Assembly: GCA_014655195.1 (NCBI GenBank)
Contig: BNBH01000004.1
Span: 272,387 to 336,386 of the forward strand
Direction: 5' to 3'
Length of the DNA stretch: 64,000 bases
From: Streptomyces cellulosae
Lineage (GTDB): Bacteria; Actinomycetota; Actinomycetes; Streptomycetales; Streptomycetaceae
Below the pieces are notes generated by a model. It did no database searches. It saw only the letters and a program-made list of their open reading frames with translations, and was not told the DNA's origin. Position 1 is the stretch's first letter. Every line of letters begins with the position of its first letter. The position numbers were made by a program, and so were the translations under genes. This document shows, in pieces, positions 40,857 through 49,169 of this stretch.

Positions 40857-40906
40857 GAGCGCAAAGCCTAGGCCGTGGACGGCACTTGATCACCGGGATC
40901 GCCTGC

Positions 40907-41653
40907 TCAGGGCGTGTCGAAGCGGCGCCGGCGGGCGACGACGTCGAGGGCCGCCTCCAGCACGGTGCGGTCGTGAGCGAAGGCGTCGCCGCGCAGCCGC
41001 GCCAGGGCGTCGTCGGCGCCCACGCCGAGCTGGGCCATGATCATGCCGACCGCCTGGTGCACCCGGTCGTGGTCGGCGGCCAGCCCGCTGAGCCAGCCCT
41101 CGTCGCCGTCCCGCGCGTCGTGCGGCAGGTCCGTCAGCGCGACGGTCATCACGCCGGCCACCAGCAGGGCCACGTGCAGCTGGTGCGCGGTGAGGCTGCC
41201 GGGGGAGGCGCTGTAGAGGTCGAGGGTGCCGACGCAGACGGTGGTGGAGCCGAGGGGGAGCGCGTACACGGCGCGCACGCCGGAGCCCAGTGCCTGCTGT
41301 GTGAACACCGGCCAGCGGGCGGCGCAGACGCCGTCCTCCAGGTCGCGGGCGAGGACGGGCGCGCCGGTGCGCAGCACGTGGTGGCAGGGGCCGTCACCGA
41401 GGGTGGCCTGGAGCTGCGCCAGCCGCGAGGCGCCACCGCCGGACGCGGCGAGCTGCAGCGGCATGCTGTCACCGCGCAGCGACACGGAGGCGCCGTCCAC
41501 GGGCAGCAGGTCCACGGCCACCGCGCACAGCCGCCCGGGCGCCTCGGCGGGTGCGGCCCCGCGCAGCCCCGCCGCGATGGCCCCGACCGCCCGCTCGTAC
41601 TCCCCGCCGTCCCGTCCACCCCCCGGGCCGTCCCCGGGCCGCACGCCAACCAC
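40907..41653 (-). CDS. GAF-ANTAR domain protein
   Basis: 248 aa from GTG 41653 (GAGGGGAA upstream). GAF sensor at ~20-170 (VAVDLLPVDGASVSLRGDSM, LGDGPCHHVLRTGAPVLARD). The ANTAR RNA-binding domain occupies the last ~55 residues (DHDRVHQAVGMIMAQLGVGA, DDALARLRGDAFAHDRTVLE, AALDVVARR). ANTAR proteins bind paired hexaloop hairpins in nascent RNA and prevent termination, so the protein probably senses a small ligand or redox state and controls distant transcripts. It is probably monocistronic. Confidence 0.92.
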   Translation of the reverse strand: MVGVRPGDGPGGGRDGGEYERAVGAIAAGLRGAAPAEAPGRLCAVAVDLLPVDGASVSLRGDSMPLQLAASGGGASRLAQLQATLGDGPCHHVLRTGAPVLARDLEDGVCAARWPVFTQQALGSGVRAVYALPLGSTTVCVGTLDLYSASPGSLTAHQLHVALLVAGVMTVALTDLPHDARDGDEGWLSGLAADHDRVHQAVGMIMAQLGVGADDALARLRGDAFAHDRTVLEAALDVVARRRRFDTP

Positions 41654-41934
41654 TTCCCCTCACCAGCAGAAACGCGGACCGACTACCCGAGGCGGGGGAG
41701 GTGAAACCGAGCGGGGCGCCGGGGACCGGGCCGGCCTTCGGGGGCGCCGGGCGTGGGGAACGGGCGAGGCGTCGGCCCGGGATGCCGCCGGCGGTCGGTG
41801 TCGGCGCGACGGCAGGAGTCGCGGGGGTCGGCCCCCAGAGCCCCCCGCCCGGCACGCCGCCGCTCGCCGGCACCCCGGTCCAGGTCGCGTGGCCCCGTCG
41901 GCGGGAGGGGGGACGGCTCCCGTACCCCCACGCC

Positions 41935-43278
41935 TCACACCGGCGGCTGCGCCGGTGCCGGACCCAGCGTCGTCGTGCCCGGGGCCGTGCGGTGGCCCAG
42001 GCCTGTGCGGTAGGCGTCCAGGGCCGCCTCCACCCGGCCCGTGCGGCGGAGGAGGTCGCCGAGGAGGCGGCACAGGTCGGCCAGGTCGCCCGCCGCTCCC
42101 GCGCGTTCCAGCAGGCTGAGCGCGCGCACGTAGTGCTCCTCCGCCTGCTCCGTGTCGCGGGCGTCCTCCGCGATGATGCCGAGCAGCCGGTGCGCGGCCG
42201 CCGCGTGCACCGCGCCCCGCTCGGGCGACAGCCCGCCCAGCACGTCCCGCAGCAGCTCCGCCGCGTCCTCGGACCGTCCGCGCCGGTGCAGCACGTCGGC
42301 CAGTTCGACGGTGAGCTGGCTGGTGTACAGGGTCGCGCGGGCCGCGGACAGCATGTGCAGCGCCTCCCGCATCTCCGTCTCCGCCCGCTCCAGCTCGCCG
42401 TTCTGCGCGTACACGTACCCGCGCATCCAGTGACAGTTGGCCAGCTCGGTGCGCAGCTGCAGGCCCCGGTACAGCTCGGCCGCCTTGGCCAGCGACGCGT
42501 CCGCCTCCGCGAGGCGGCCCTCGGCGAGCAGGGTGCGGGCCACCGAGCGGTGCATGCGCGCCACCAGCGCCGGGTCGCCGGACTGCGGGGCCAGCGCCAG
42601 CGCGAACTCCGCGGCCTGCGCGGCCCGCGCGTGCGCGCCCATGTCCATGTACGGCCCGATGACGCTGGCGTACAGCAGGAGCAGCGCGTCCGGGTCGTGC
42701 AGCCCGCCCCGGTTCAGCTCGTCGATCGCGCTCTCCAGCAGGTACACCGCGTACCGCAGCTCCCCCGCGAGATAGTGCGCCACGGCCCGGCCGCGCAGCG
42801 CCGGCACCCGCGCGGGCAGCGGCGCGTCCGCGAGCCGCGCCTCCGCCTCCTCGAAGTACCGCCGCCCGTCGGCGAGTTCGCCGGTGTCCAGCGCGCACTC
42901 CCCGAGCCCGAGCAGCGCGGCGGCCTGCTCCTCCGGCAGCCCCTGCGCCTCCGCCTCGGCCAGCAGCGCCGTGTACTGCTCCACCGCCGCCTCCGCCTCC
43001 CCGACAGCGAGGGCGCGCTGCGCCTCGGTCAGCCCCAGCCGCAGTTCGGTCACGCGGCGCGCCGAACGCCCGGTCGCCAGTTCGTCGAACTCGACTCCGA
43101 GCCGCTCCGCGAGATGCCGCAGCGCCCCGTCGGAGGGGCGCACCCGGCCGGCCTCCAGGGTGGAGATGTAGGCGGGCGTGTACACCGGCTCCGCCAGCTG
43201 TTTCTGTGTCAGCCCACGTGCCACGCGAAGCTGCTGCACCCGCCGCCCGATCGTGCCCGGCTCGTCCCGCTCCCCCAC
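41935..43278 (-). CDS. XRE-type helix-turn-helix regulator with TPR repeats
   Basis: 447 aa. HTH_XRE at ~8-66 (GRRVQQLRVARGLTQKQLAE, PAYISTLEAGRVRPSDGALR). The rest (~75-430) is a series of tetratricopeptide-like helical pairs (ALAVGEAEAAVEQYTALLAE, LLGLGECALDTGELADGRRY, GELERAETEMREALHML, DTEQAEEHYVRALSLLERAG). The architecture is that of peptide-responsive regulators (RRNPP-like). It is divergent from a 56-aa secreted peptide gene with repeated TTAA-type motifs in between, so a peptide signal may be its ligand (inference). Confidence 0.92.
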   Translation of the reverse strand: MGERDEPGTIGRRVQQLRVARGLTQKQLAEPVYTPAYISTLEAGRVRPSDGALRHLAERLGVEFDELATGRSARRVTELRLGLTEAQRALAVGEAEAAVEQYTALLAEAEAQGLPEEQAAALLGLGECALDTGELADGRRYFEEAEARLADAPLPARVPALRGRAVAHYLAGELRYAVYLLESAIDELNRGGLHDPDALLLLYASVIGPYMDMGAHARAAQAAEFALALAPQSGDPALVARMHRSVARTLLAEGRLAEADASLAKAAELYRGLQLRTELANCHWMRGYVYAQNGELERAETEMREALHMLSAARATLYTSQLTVELADVLHRRGRSEDAAELLRDVLGGLSPERGAVHAAAAHRLLGIIAEDARDTEQAEEHYVRALSLLERAGAAGDLADLCRLLGDLLRRTGRVEAALDAYRTGLGHRTAPGTTTLGPAPAQPPV

Positions 43279-43325
43279 GCCAACTCCCCCGATGCCCCTT
43301 GCCGTTCGTGTCGGACAGCCCCTAG

Positions 43326-43355
43326 GTTAAACCGCGAATTAAACCCGCTTAACCC
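43326..43355. promoter_or_regulatory. Repeated TTAAACC-type motifs between regulator and small peptide gene
   Basis: TTAAACC at 43327 and 43339 and TTAACCC at 43349, spaced 12 and 10 bases, form direct repeats in an AT-rich patch unusual for this region. They lie between the divergent starts at 43278 and 43376 and are a plausible binding site of the HTH-TPR protein and/or a promoter. Confidence 0.55.
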
Positions 43356-43375
43356 GTCGCTGTTGCGAGGTCGCC

Positions 43376-43546
43376 GTGCTGCAACGCACCCGCCCCACCG
43401 AGCGTTACGCCCGAGGCTTCGTCGCGGCTCTCGCCGCGGTCGCGGCGCTGGTCCTGGCGGCGAACGCGGGCCCGGCCAAGGCGGCCGCCCCGGACGCCGG
43501 CTCCCGGACCACCGCACCGGCGGAGGTGGAGGCCGCGGAGCGGTAG
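43376..43546 (+). CDS. Small secreted peptide divergent from HTH-TPR regulator
   Basis: 56 aa from GTG 43376 (GCGAGGTC upstream). A basic start MLQRTRPTERYARG is followed by a hydrophobic core FVAALAAVAALVLAANAGPA with a good signal-peptidase site (AKA-AAP), leaving a mature tail of ~22 residues (PDAGSRTTAPAEVEAAER). No known bacteriocin or protease motif. The size, signal sequence and position opposite a TPR-type regulator resemble signalling-peptide/receptor pairs. It is not long enough to be certain as a gene. Confidence 0.65.
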   Translation: MLQRTRPTERYARGFVAALAAVAALVLAANAGPAKAAAPDAGSRTTAPAEVEAAER

Positions 43547-43567
43547 GGCGACGGCCACAAAGACACC

Positions 43568-44935
43568 TCAGCCGGGCAGGGCCCTGCGCAGCGCCTCGTC
43601 CAGGCGCCGCGCCGTGCTGTCCAGCTCGTCCTCGTCGGCCGAGCCCGTCTCGACGAGCGGACCGAGCTGCGTGATCAGGGTCTGCGTGAAGGCGCCGTAG
43701 AGCGGTGTCCTCGGGCGGTGCACGGCCCGCTCCAGCGCCTTCTTCAGCTTCAGGTCCGAGAGCCCGGGACGTCCCCCGTCCCCGCGCGGCACCTCGTCGG
43801 GTTCACCCGTCGGGGACGGTGCGGGAGCGGCGGAGATCTCCGGGGGGCACCGCGGCGAACGGCCGTACGCCGAGTCACGGGTCGCCGCGAACCCGGCCTC
43901 CAGCAGGCAGCGTTCGCTCTGCCGCCCGGTGAGGAACCGGATCAGCTCGGTCGCCTTCCGCGCCCGCTCGGACGTCGTGGTCACCGCCAGGTTCTGCCCG
44001 CCGAGCACCGCCCGACCGGGCAGCGGCGCCACCCCCAGCCGCTTCCCGAAGGCCCGGTACAGCGTCGGGTAGGCGGAGGGCCAGGCACGCAGGAAGGCCG
44101 TACGCCCCACGGTGAACTCGCTGGTCGACTCCGCCTCGTCGTGCTTCTTCGCGTCGGGGGAGACGTACGCCGGGTCGACACGGCGTACGAGTTCCCGCAC
44201 GCCCCTCCGCAGCTGCTCCACGTCCCCCGTGTAGCGGCCGTCCTCGTCCACCAGCCTCAGGCCGGGCACCGCCGTGGCGAACGCCTCCATCGCGTTGACC
44301 GTGCGCCCCTCGTACGGGTCGAGCTGGGTGGTCCAGCCGTTGGCGAAGTCCTCGGCGCCGAGCCGGTCGTCCAGGGTGGTGATGTGCCCGCGCAGCTGCT
44401 CCCAGGTGAAGCCCTCCGGGACGTACGGCTCCTCCACGCCCGCCTTCCGCAGCAGGTCGGCCCGGTAGTACAGCAGGCCGACGTCGCTGTTGAACGGCAC
44501 CGCGTAGACCTTCCCGTCCCACCGGGCGGTCTCCGCGACCGGGCCGATGACGTCCGCGTCGACGAGGTCGTCGGGCAGCGCCCGCACCAGCCCGGCCTCC
44601 GCGAACTCCGGCACCCAGGTCACGTCCAGGTTCACCACGTCGTACCGGGCGCTGCCGGACTGCAGGGCGCCCAGCAGCTGGCTGCGCTGCTCGTCGGCAC
44701 TGCCCGGCAGCTCCACCAGCCGCGCCTGGTACTTGGAACCCGCCTTCTGCTGCGCGCGGTTCCACGCGTCGATGAGCCGCTGCCGTACGCCGTTGCTGCC
44801 GGTGACGTCCCGGCCGCTGGCCACGACGATCGTGCCGGGTTTCTCCTCCTCGGCCCGGTCGGGCGCCGTGTCGGCGCCGCCCGTGCAGGCGGCGAGCAGC
44901 AGCAGCGCGAGCAGTGCGGTGAGCCTTCGCGGCAT
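43568..44935 (-). CDS. Extracellular solute-binding lipoprotein (family 1) of the caspase operon
   Basis: 455 aa. Lipoprotein signal MPRRLTALLALLLLAACTG (lipobox LAAC). Type 2 solute-binding fold of the sugar/maltose class: QLLGALQSGSARYDVVNLDV, TWVPEFAEAGLVRALPDDLV, WDGKVYAVPFNSDVGLLYYR, LLRKAGVEEPYVPEGFTWEQ. No transport genes follow it; instead it is the last gene of a four-gene operon, its ATG overlapping the caspase-protein stop (TGATG). A role as extracellular ligand receptor rather than as transporter part is likely. Confidence 0.88.
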   Translation of the reverse strand: MPRRLTALLALLLLAACTGGADTAPDRAEEEKPGTIVVASGRDVTGSNGVRQRLIDAWNRAQQKAGSKYQARLVELPGSADEQRSQLLGALQSGSARYDVVNLDVTWVPEFAEAGLVRALPDDLVDADVIGPVAETARWDGKVYAVPFNSDVGLLYYRADLLRKAGVEEPYVPEGFTWEQLRGHITTLDDRLGAEDFANGWTTQLDPYEGRTVNAMEAFATAVPGLRLVDEDGRYTGDVEQLRRGVRELVRRVDPAYVSPDAKKHDEAESTSEFTVGRTAFLRAWPSAYPTLYRAFGKRLGVAPLPGRAVLGGQNLAVTTTSERARKATELIRFLTGRQSERCLLEAGFAATRDSAYGRSPRCPPEISAAPAPSPTGEPDEVPRGDGGRPGLSDLKLKKALERAVHRPRTPLYGAFTQTLITQLGPLVETGSADEDELDSTARRLDEALRRALPG

Positions 44936-47559
44936 CAGTCGTCCCCCGTCCCGATGCGGGCGATCTCGTCGTGCAGGGCGGCGCCCACGTCGTCCCCCGC
45001 GTCCAGGCAGCGCCCGCCGCTCACCTCGGCGATCCGCTGGTCCGGGCGGCCCTCGTCACAGCCTCCGCTCCCCAGGACGGCCACGGTCACCGGCACCCCG
45101 CTCGCCCCGGCCCGGTCCAGCACCTCCCGCAGCCGTCCGCCCTCCAGGTACGTGCCGTGCCGGCCGTCGGTGATGTGCACGATCATCTGGGGCCGGCCGT
45201 CGTCCCCCCGGTCCTCCATCTCGTCGAACGCCGCGAGCAGCGCCGCGTGCGGGTCGGCCGAGGCGTCGCGCACCCGGGCCCGCTCGTCGACGGCCTCCTC
45301 GGCGTCCTGCCGCCGGTGCCTGCCGAACCCGAGCAGCGTCTCGTACGGGCCGTCGCCGGTGTCGGCGACCGCCCAGACGCCGTACTCGTCGTCGGAGCCG
45401 AGACCGCCCAGCGTCTGCCGCAGCAGACCGGGTCCGCCGCTGGGCCCCTCCCACAGGCCGGCCATGGAACCGGAGCTGTCCAGCAGGAACAGCACCCGGC
45501 CGGGACCGCCGTACGCCTGGTAGGCGCCGAGCGCCCGCTCCATCTCGTCCCGCCCGGCCGACGCGTCGAGCGGGCTGGGCGCGTACGACACGACGTCGAG
45601 GTCCACGCCCTCGTCGATCGGCTCCAGCGTGCCGGGGTCGCGGAAGCCGTACCGGGCGAACACCTTCCGGCCGCCGTCGCCGGCCAGCCAGTCGCGGAAG
45701 GAGGCCACCGCCGCGTCCCGGGCCGAGGCGTCGGCCTCACCGCCGTCCCAGCGCACCCGCACGAACACCGGGTCCATCCCGGGCACGTCGGCGGGGTACA
45801 GGGCCGTGCGCGGGGCGCGGACGGTGCCCTCGCAGTCGACCGCGCTGAGGAGCAGGAACTCCGGCACGAGGGCGGCGGTGCGGTCGTCCACGGCGTCGTC
45901 GTCGGGCAGGGCGCACAACAGGTCGCCGGCCGTGGGGGAGGGCGGTCCCGGCTGCCGGACCATGGTCTCCCCGCGGGCCACGGCCGCCGTGTCGCCGTAC
46001 AGGCCGACGGTGGCGAGCAGTGCGGAGTCGGTGAACTCGGGGTCGGGGCGGCGCACGCCCGTGTCCTCGGCGCGCGCGGTCAGCGCCTCGATCATCTCGG
46101 TCAGGGGCCGTCCGGTGACCTCGTTCAGCGGCTCGGGCGCGAGGCGCGACGGCACGGCGAGCACGACGGGGGAGCGGGCGAGGGGCCGCTCCCCCGGCTC
46201 CAGCTCCGCGACGGCGTCCGTGTCCTGCTGCTCCAGCACCCGGTCGACCTCGGCGCGGGAGCCGGGGATCCACACGTCGGGCTGCGGGCCGATGTCGCGC
46301 TGCGGGTCGACCTCGTCGGCCCCGGGCTCCTTCCAGGCGTCCGTGTGCCGGCGCAGCGCCTCGACCACGTCGGAGGAGCCCGCGCTGTAGACGGTGATGC
46401 CGGTGCGCCGGCAGCCCGCCTCGGTGGTGTTCGCCTCGGAGGTGAGGTAGGCGTCGGCGGCCGCGCGGAAGGTGTCCTCCAGGTCCGGGTCGGTCAGCAC
46501 GCGCAGTTCGAGCGGCGGGGCGCAGTGGGTGTCGTCCCCGCCGGCCAGGCCCAGCGGCCCGTACAGGCCGACGCCGAGCATGCCGAGGGCGACCAGCACC
46601 GGCAGGGCGAACCGGAGCAGGATGCCTCCGGACGGCCGCTTCCCCCCGCCCGCGCCCCGGCGGGCGTGCTGACGCCGGCGCCGCGCACGGGACCACGTCG
46701 CCGCCAGGGCACGCGGGCGCCGCCACAGCGCCGCCGTCCACGCCGGGAGGCGGCGGCGCGGACGCGGGGAGGGGTCCGGCGGGCCGGGGTCGTGGTCCGG
46801 GCCCGCCGGGCCGGAACCGCCCGGCACCAGGAGCGGAACCTCGGGGCCCTTCCTGCCCAGCGTCACCTCGGCGCCCGCGTCGGCGCGCAGCTGCGGCTCC
46901 CAGGGTTCGTTGCGCAGGGTGCGGCGCTTCTGCTCGGCCATGCGCTCCCGCAGCCGGGCGGCGAGCCGGGAGACGGCCGTGCCGCCCTCCTCGCGGAGCA
47001 GCTCCGCCAGGTTCTTCGTGTACGGCGTGGCGGTGCCCGGGTCGCCCGCGTCGATACGGTGGTTGGCCTGCACGCTCATCAGCAGCACGACGCGCCGCTT
47101 GTCCTCGAAGTGCTCCCACACCCGGGCCGCGTTGCCCGCGAAGCAGCAGTCGAGGATCACCACGATGCGGTCGGCGCGGCTCGTGGCCAGCACCGTCCCC
47201 ATCAGGTCGCTGAACGACACGGCGGCGTTGAACACCGTGTGCTCGCCCGCGAACACCTGGGCGTCGCACAGCTGCAGATACAGCTCGTCGCCCCCGCTGG
47301 GGATCGCCCCGTGCCCGGCGAAGTAGACCAGCAGCAGGCCACTGGCCTCGCTGGCGACCCGTTGCAGCTCCCGTGCCGCCTCGGCGAAGTCCGGCGACGA
47401 CAACGGAACGATGTCCCTGTCGGCGAACAACCCCGCACGCACCAGCGCCTCACGCAGCACGGGCACGTTCTTCTCCACGGCCCGCAGCGTGCCCGGCACC
47501 CCGTGCGGCGGCTCCGTGTACCGGTAGTCGGACACACCGATCAGCAGCGCCCGGTCCAT
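44935..47559 (-). CDS. Transmembrane caspase-like protease with extracellular solute-binding and vWA domains
   Basis: 874 aa from ATG 47559 (a GTG at 47586 would add 9 residues). Residues 1-~215: C14 caspase-like domain, MDRALLIGVSDYRYTEPPHG, with catalytic His in LLVYFAGHGAI (~83) and Cys in VVILDCCFAGNAAR (~138). An Arg/Pro-rich cytoplasmic linker is followed by one membrane helix (~312-338, FALPVLVALGMLGVGLYGPL). Outside: a solute-binding-like region (~345-660, PPLELRVLTDPDLEDTFRAA) and a C-terminal vWA domain (~685-870) with MIDAS DSSGSMAG. Order caspase-TM-SBP-vWA implies that an extracellular signal regulates a cytoplasmic protease. It lies between EACC1 and a separate solute-binding lipoprotein. 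Confidence 0.9.
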   Translation of the reverse strand: MDRALLIGVSDYRYTEPPHGVPGTLRAVEKNVPVLREALVRAGLFADRDIVPLSSPDFAEAARELQRVASEASGLLLVYFAGHGAIPSGGDELYLQLCDAQVFAGEHTVFNAAVSFSDLMGTVLATSRADRIVVILDCCFAGNAARVWEHFEDKRRVVLLMSVQANHRIDAGDPGTATPYTKNLAELLREEGGTAVSRLAARLRERMAEQKRRTLRNEPWEPQLRADAGAEVTLGRKGPEVPLLVPGGSGPAGPDHDPGPPDPSPRPRRRLPAWTAALWRRPRALAATWSRARRRRQHARRGAGGGKRPSGGILLRFALPVLVALGMLGVGLYGPLGLAGGDDTHCAPPLELRVLTDPDLEDTFRAAADAYLTSEANTTEAGCRRTGITVYSAGSSDVVEALRRHTDAWKEPGADEVDPQRDIGPQPDVWIPGSRAEVDRVLEQQDTDAVAELEPGERPLARSPVVLAVPSRLAPEPLNEVTGRPLTEMIEALTARAEDTGVRRPDPEFTDSALLATVGLYGDTAAVARGETMVRQPGPPSPTAGDLLCALPDDDAVDDRTAALVPEFLLLSAVDCEGTVRAPRTALYPADVPGMDPVFVRVRWDGGEADASARDAAVASFRDWLAGDGGRKVFARYGFRDPGTLEPIDEGVDLDVVSYAPSPLDASAGRDEMERALGAYQAYGGPGRVLFLLDSSGSMAGLWEGPSGGPGLLRQTLGGLGSDDEYGVWAVADTGDGPYETLLGFGRHRRQDAEEAVDERARVRDASADPHAALLAAFDEMEDRGDDGRPQMIVHITDGRHGTYLEGGRLREVLDRAGASGVPVTVAVLGSGGCDEGRPDQRIAEVSGGRCLDAGDDVGAALHDEIARIGTGDD

Positions 47560-47590
47560 CGGCTCCCCCGCGTCCTCAGGCTGCACCGGC

Positions 47591-47953
47591 CTACCTGTCG
47601 TCGCGGTTCACCGGTTCGACTCTGCCCTGCGGCGGTTCGCCGTCCTCGACCTGGCGGCGGTTGTCCCGCCAGGCCCGCACACCGTTCCTGACCTGGTCCA
47701 GCAGCTCCTGGAACACCACGGTGGCGCCCGCCGACGTGAGGGCGATGACGATCTCCTGGCTGGTCCCCATCGGCGCGCCGCCGCGGTCGGTCGCGGGCCT
47801 CTCGAAGAGCCGCAGCCTGCCGTCCCGCACCAGGTCGTCCAGCGGCTTCTCCCGCTCCAGCCAGTTGCGCAGGGCGGTGACGTCACCCTCCGTCGCGTTC
47901 CCGTCCAGCCGTATGTAGATGTCCTGGTCGGCCACTCCGTCCCCCTCAGCCAT
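47591..47953 (-). CDS. EACC1 (effector-associated constant component 1) protein
   Basis: 120 aa from ATG 47953 (GGGGAG upstream; GTG 47935 is an alternative). It matches the EACC1 family pattern: DIYIRLDGNATEGDVTALRN, LEREKPLDDLVRDGRLRLFE, MGTSQEIVIALTSAGATVVF, LLDQVRNGVRAWRDNRR. EACC1 is a small component found next to caspase, TIR, trypsin and other effectors in multicellular actinobacteria and is thought to be an adaptor in conflict systems. It lies 9 bp after the upstream gene and 31 bp before the caspase ATG. Confidence 0.88.
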   Translation of the reverse strand: MAEGDGVADQDIYIRLDGNATEGDVTALRNWLEREKPLDDLVRDGRLRLFERPATDRGGAPMGTSQEIVIALTSAGATVVFQELLDQVRNGVRAWRDNRRQVEDGEPPQGRVEPVNRDDR

Positions 47954-47962
47954 AACTCCCCA

Positions 47963-49105
47963 TCATGGCACCGCGGTCGCCCCCTGGGGAGGGTCCGTAC
48001 GCAGGTGCCCTGCGGGCACCGCCCCGCGCCCCTGCACCTCACGCAGCCGGCGCCGCACATGCTCCACGGCCCCCTCCCGGCGCCCCGGCACCCGGCTCCT
48101 CAACTCCACCAGGCGCACACCCAGTTCACGCACGCGCACCGGGTCGCCGACCCGGCCCCACTGGTGGTGGGCGCGGTCCACGGCCGCCTCCACGGCTGGC
48201 GCGTCGGCCGGCTGCCCGGCGGCCAGGCGGGTGCCCGCCAGCGCCATCCACGCACCGCAACTGCGCGCCGCGTCGCCCGCCAGCATCGCCAGGTCCGCGC
48301 GGACCTCGGTCCAGTGCAGCGCCTCCTCCGACACCGGTCCGTGCGCCAGCGCCGCCGCCTGCTCGAGCCGCGCGGCCAGTGCGTCCGCCTCCGCGTGGCG
48401 TCCCGCCCGCACGGCCTCCGTGACCGCCGCGTGCGGGTCGCCCGGCAGCGGCCCGCGCTGCGCCAGCACCAGGTCGGTGCCGACGCCCTCCGGCGCGATC
48501 CGGGCCAGCGTCCGCTGGTGCAGCTCCTCCTCCGGCAGCCGCCGCCCGCTGCGCAGCAGCGTCGCCAGCGCCTTCATGTACGTCGGCGCCGCCACCGCGC
48601 GCCGGGACGGGGGAGGCGGGGCGACGCGACCGTAGACAGCCGCGTCGCGGCCGCAGTCCAGCGGGAACGCCCGGCCCGGCGCGGGCGGCTCGCACAGCGC
48701 CCGCCAGGCGTCCGCGTCGGCGCGCAGGTCGAGGAACAGCGTCGTCGCGCCGGCCGGGCGCAGCCGCAGCTCGTCCCGGAACCAGTGCCAGGGCAGCGCC
48801 GTGTACCGCACGGTCGCCGGGGTGGTGCGGGCCAGCGCCAGGTGCGGCAGCCGCTGCCTGCGGTCCAGGCGCAGCTCCCCCGCCACGTACACGGTGAGCG
48901 GTCCTGGCGCCGCGGCCGCCGCGCGCAGCCGGGTCAGCACCGCCTGCGGCTCCAGCGGGTCGGCCAGCTCCACGACGTTCGCGGTGTCCGCGCCGGACAG
49001 CACCGACGGGGGCACCGCCGCGAGCACGGGGAGCACGGACGCGGCGTCCACCAGCCGTCCACGGCCCAGCGGCGACGCCGCCAGCAGCAGCACGGTCCCG
49101 GGCAT
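47963..49105 (-). CDS. Degenerate caspase-fold protein with helical C-terminal repeats
   Basis: 380 aa from ATG 49105 (GGGAGGGG upstream). The first ~150 residues follow the caspase order seen in the downstream gene: MPGTVLLLAASPLGRGRLVD, then LTVYVAGELRL where the active one has LLVYFAGHGAI, then TTLFLDLRADADAWR where it has VVILDCCFAGNAAR. Both catalytic positions are replaced (GEL for GHG, DLR for DCC), so the domain is inferred to be inactive. The remaining ~200 residues are helical and TPR-like (HAAVTEAVRAGRHAEADALA, RLEQAAALAHG). It may be a regulatory or recruiting pseudo-protease. First gene of the operon. The homology is my inference from strand order. Confidence 0.72.
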   Translation of the reverse strand: MPGTVLLLAASPLGRGRLVDAASVLPVLAAVPPSVLSGADTANVVELADPLEPQAVLTRLRAAAAAPGPLTVYVAGELRLDRRQRLPHLALARTTPATVRYTALPWHWFRDELRLRPAGATTLFLDLRADADAWRALCEPPAPGRAFPLDCGRDAAVYGRVAPPPPSRRAVAAPTYMKALATLLRSGRRLPEEELHQRTLARIAPEGVGTDLVLAQRGPLPGDPHAAVTEAVRAGRHAEADALAARLEQAAALAHGPVSEEALHWTEVRADLAMLAGDAARSCGAWMALAGTRLAAGQPADAPAVEAAVDRAHHQWGRVGDPVRVRELGVRLVELRSRVPGRREGAVEHVRRRLREVQGRGAVPAGHLRTDPPQGATAVP

Positions 49106-49169
49106 GGTCCCCTCCCCCTGTCGATCACCTACGGCAGCACCGTAACCGCTGCGGTCGGGAACGGGGGCG

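Noticed and set aside
40306..40893. 195-codon minus-strand frame spanning the repeat and the L7/L12-like gene
   Set aside because: It is out of frame with the well-supported 91-aa protein and derives its length from the GC-rich repeat.
44935..47559. Interpretation of the vWA-containing protein as a MoxR-associated metal chelatase component
   Set aside because: No MoxR-type AAA+ gene lies nearby, and the N-terminal caspase motifs and EACC1 neighbour point to a conflict system.
44971..47691. A 906-codon open frame on the plus strand
   Set aside because: Antisense to the caspase-like gene; no motifs and a biased composition (Arg, Gly, His, Val).
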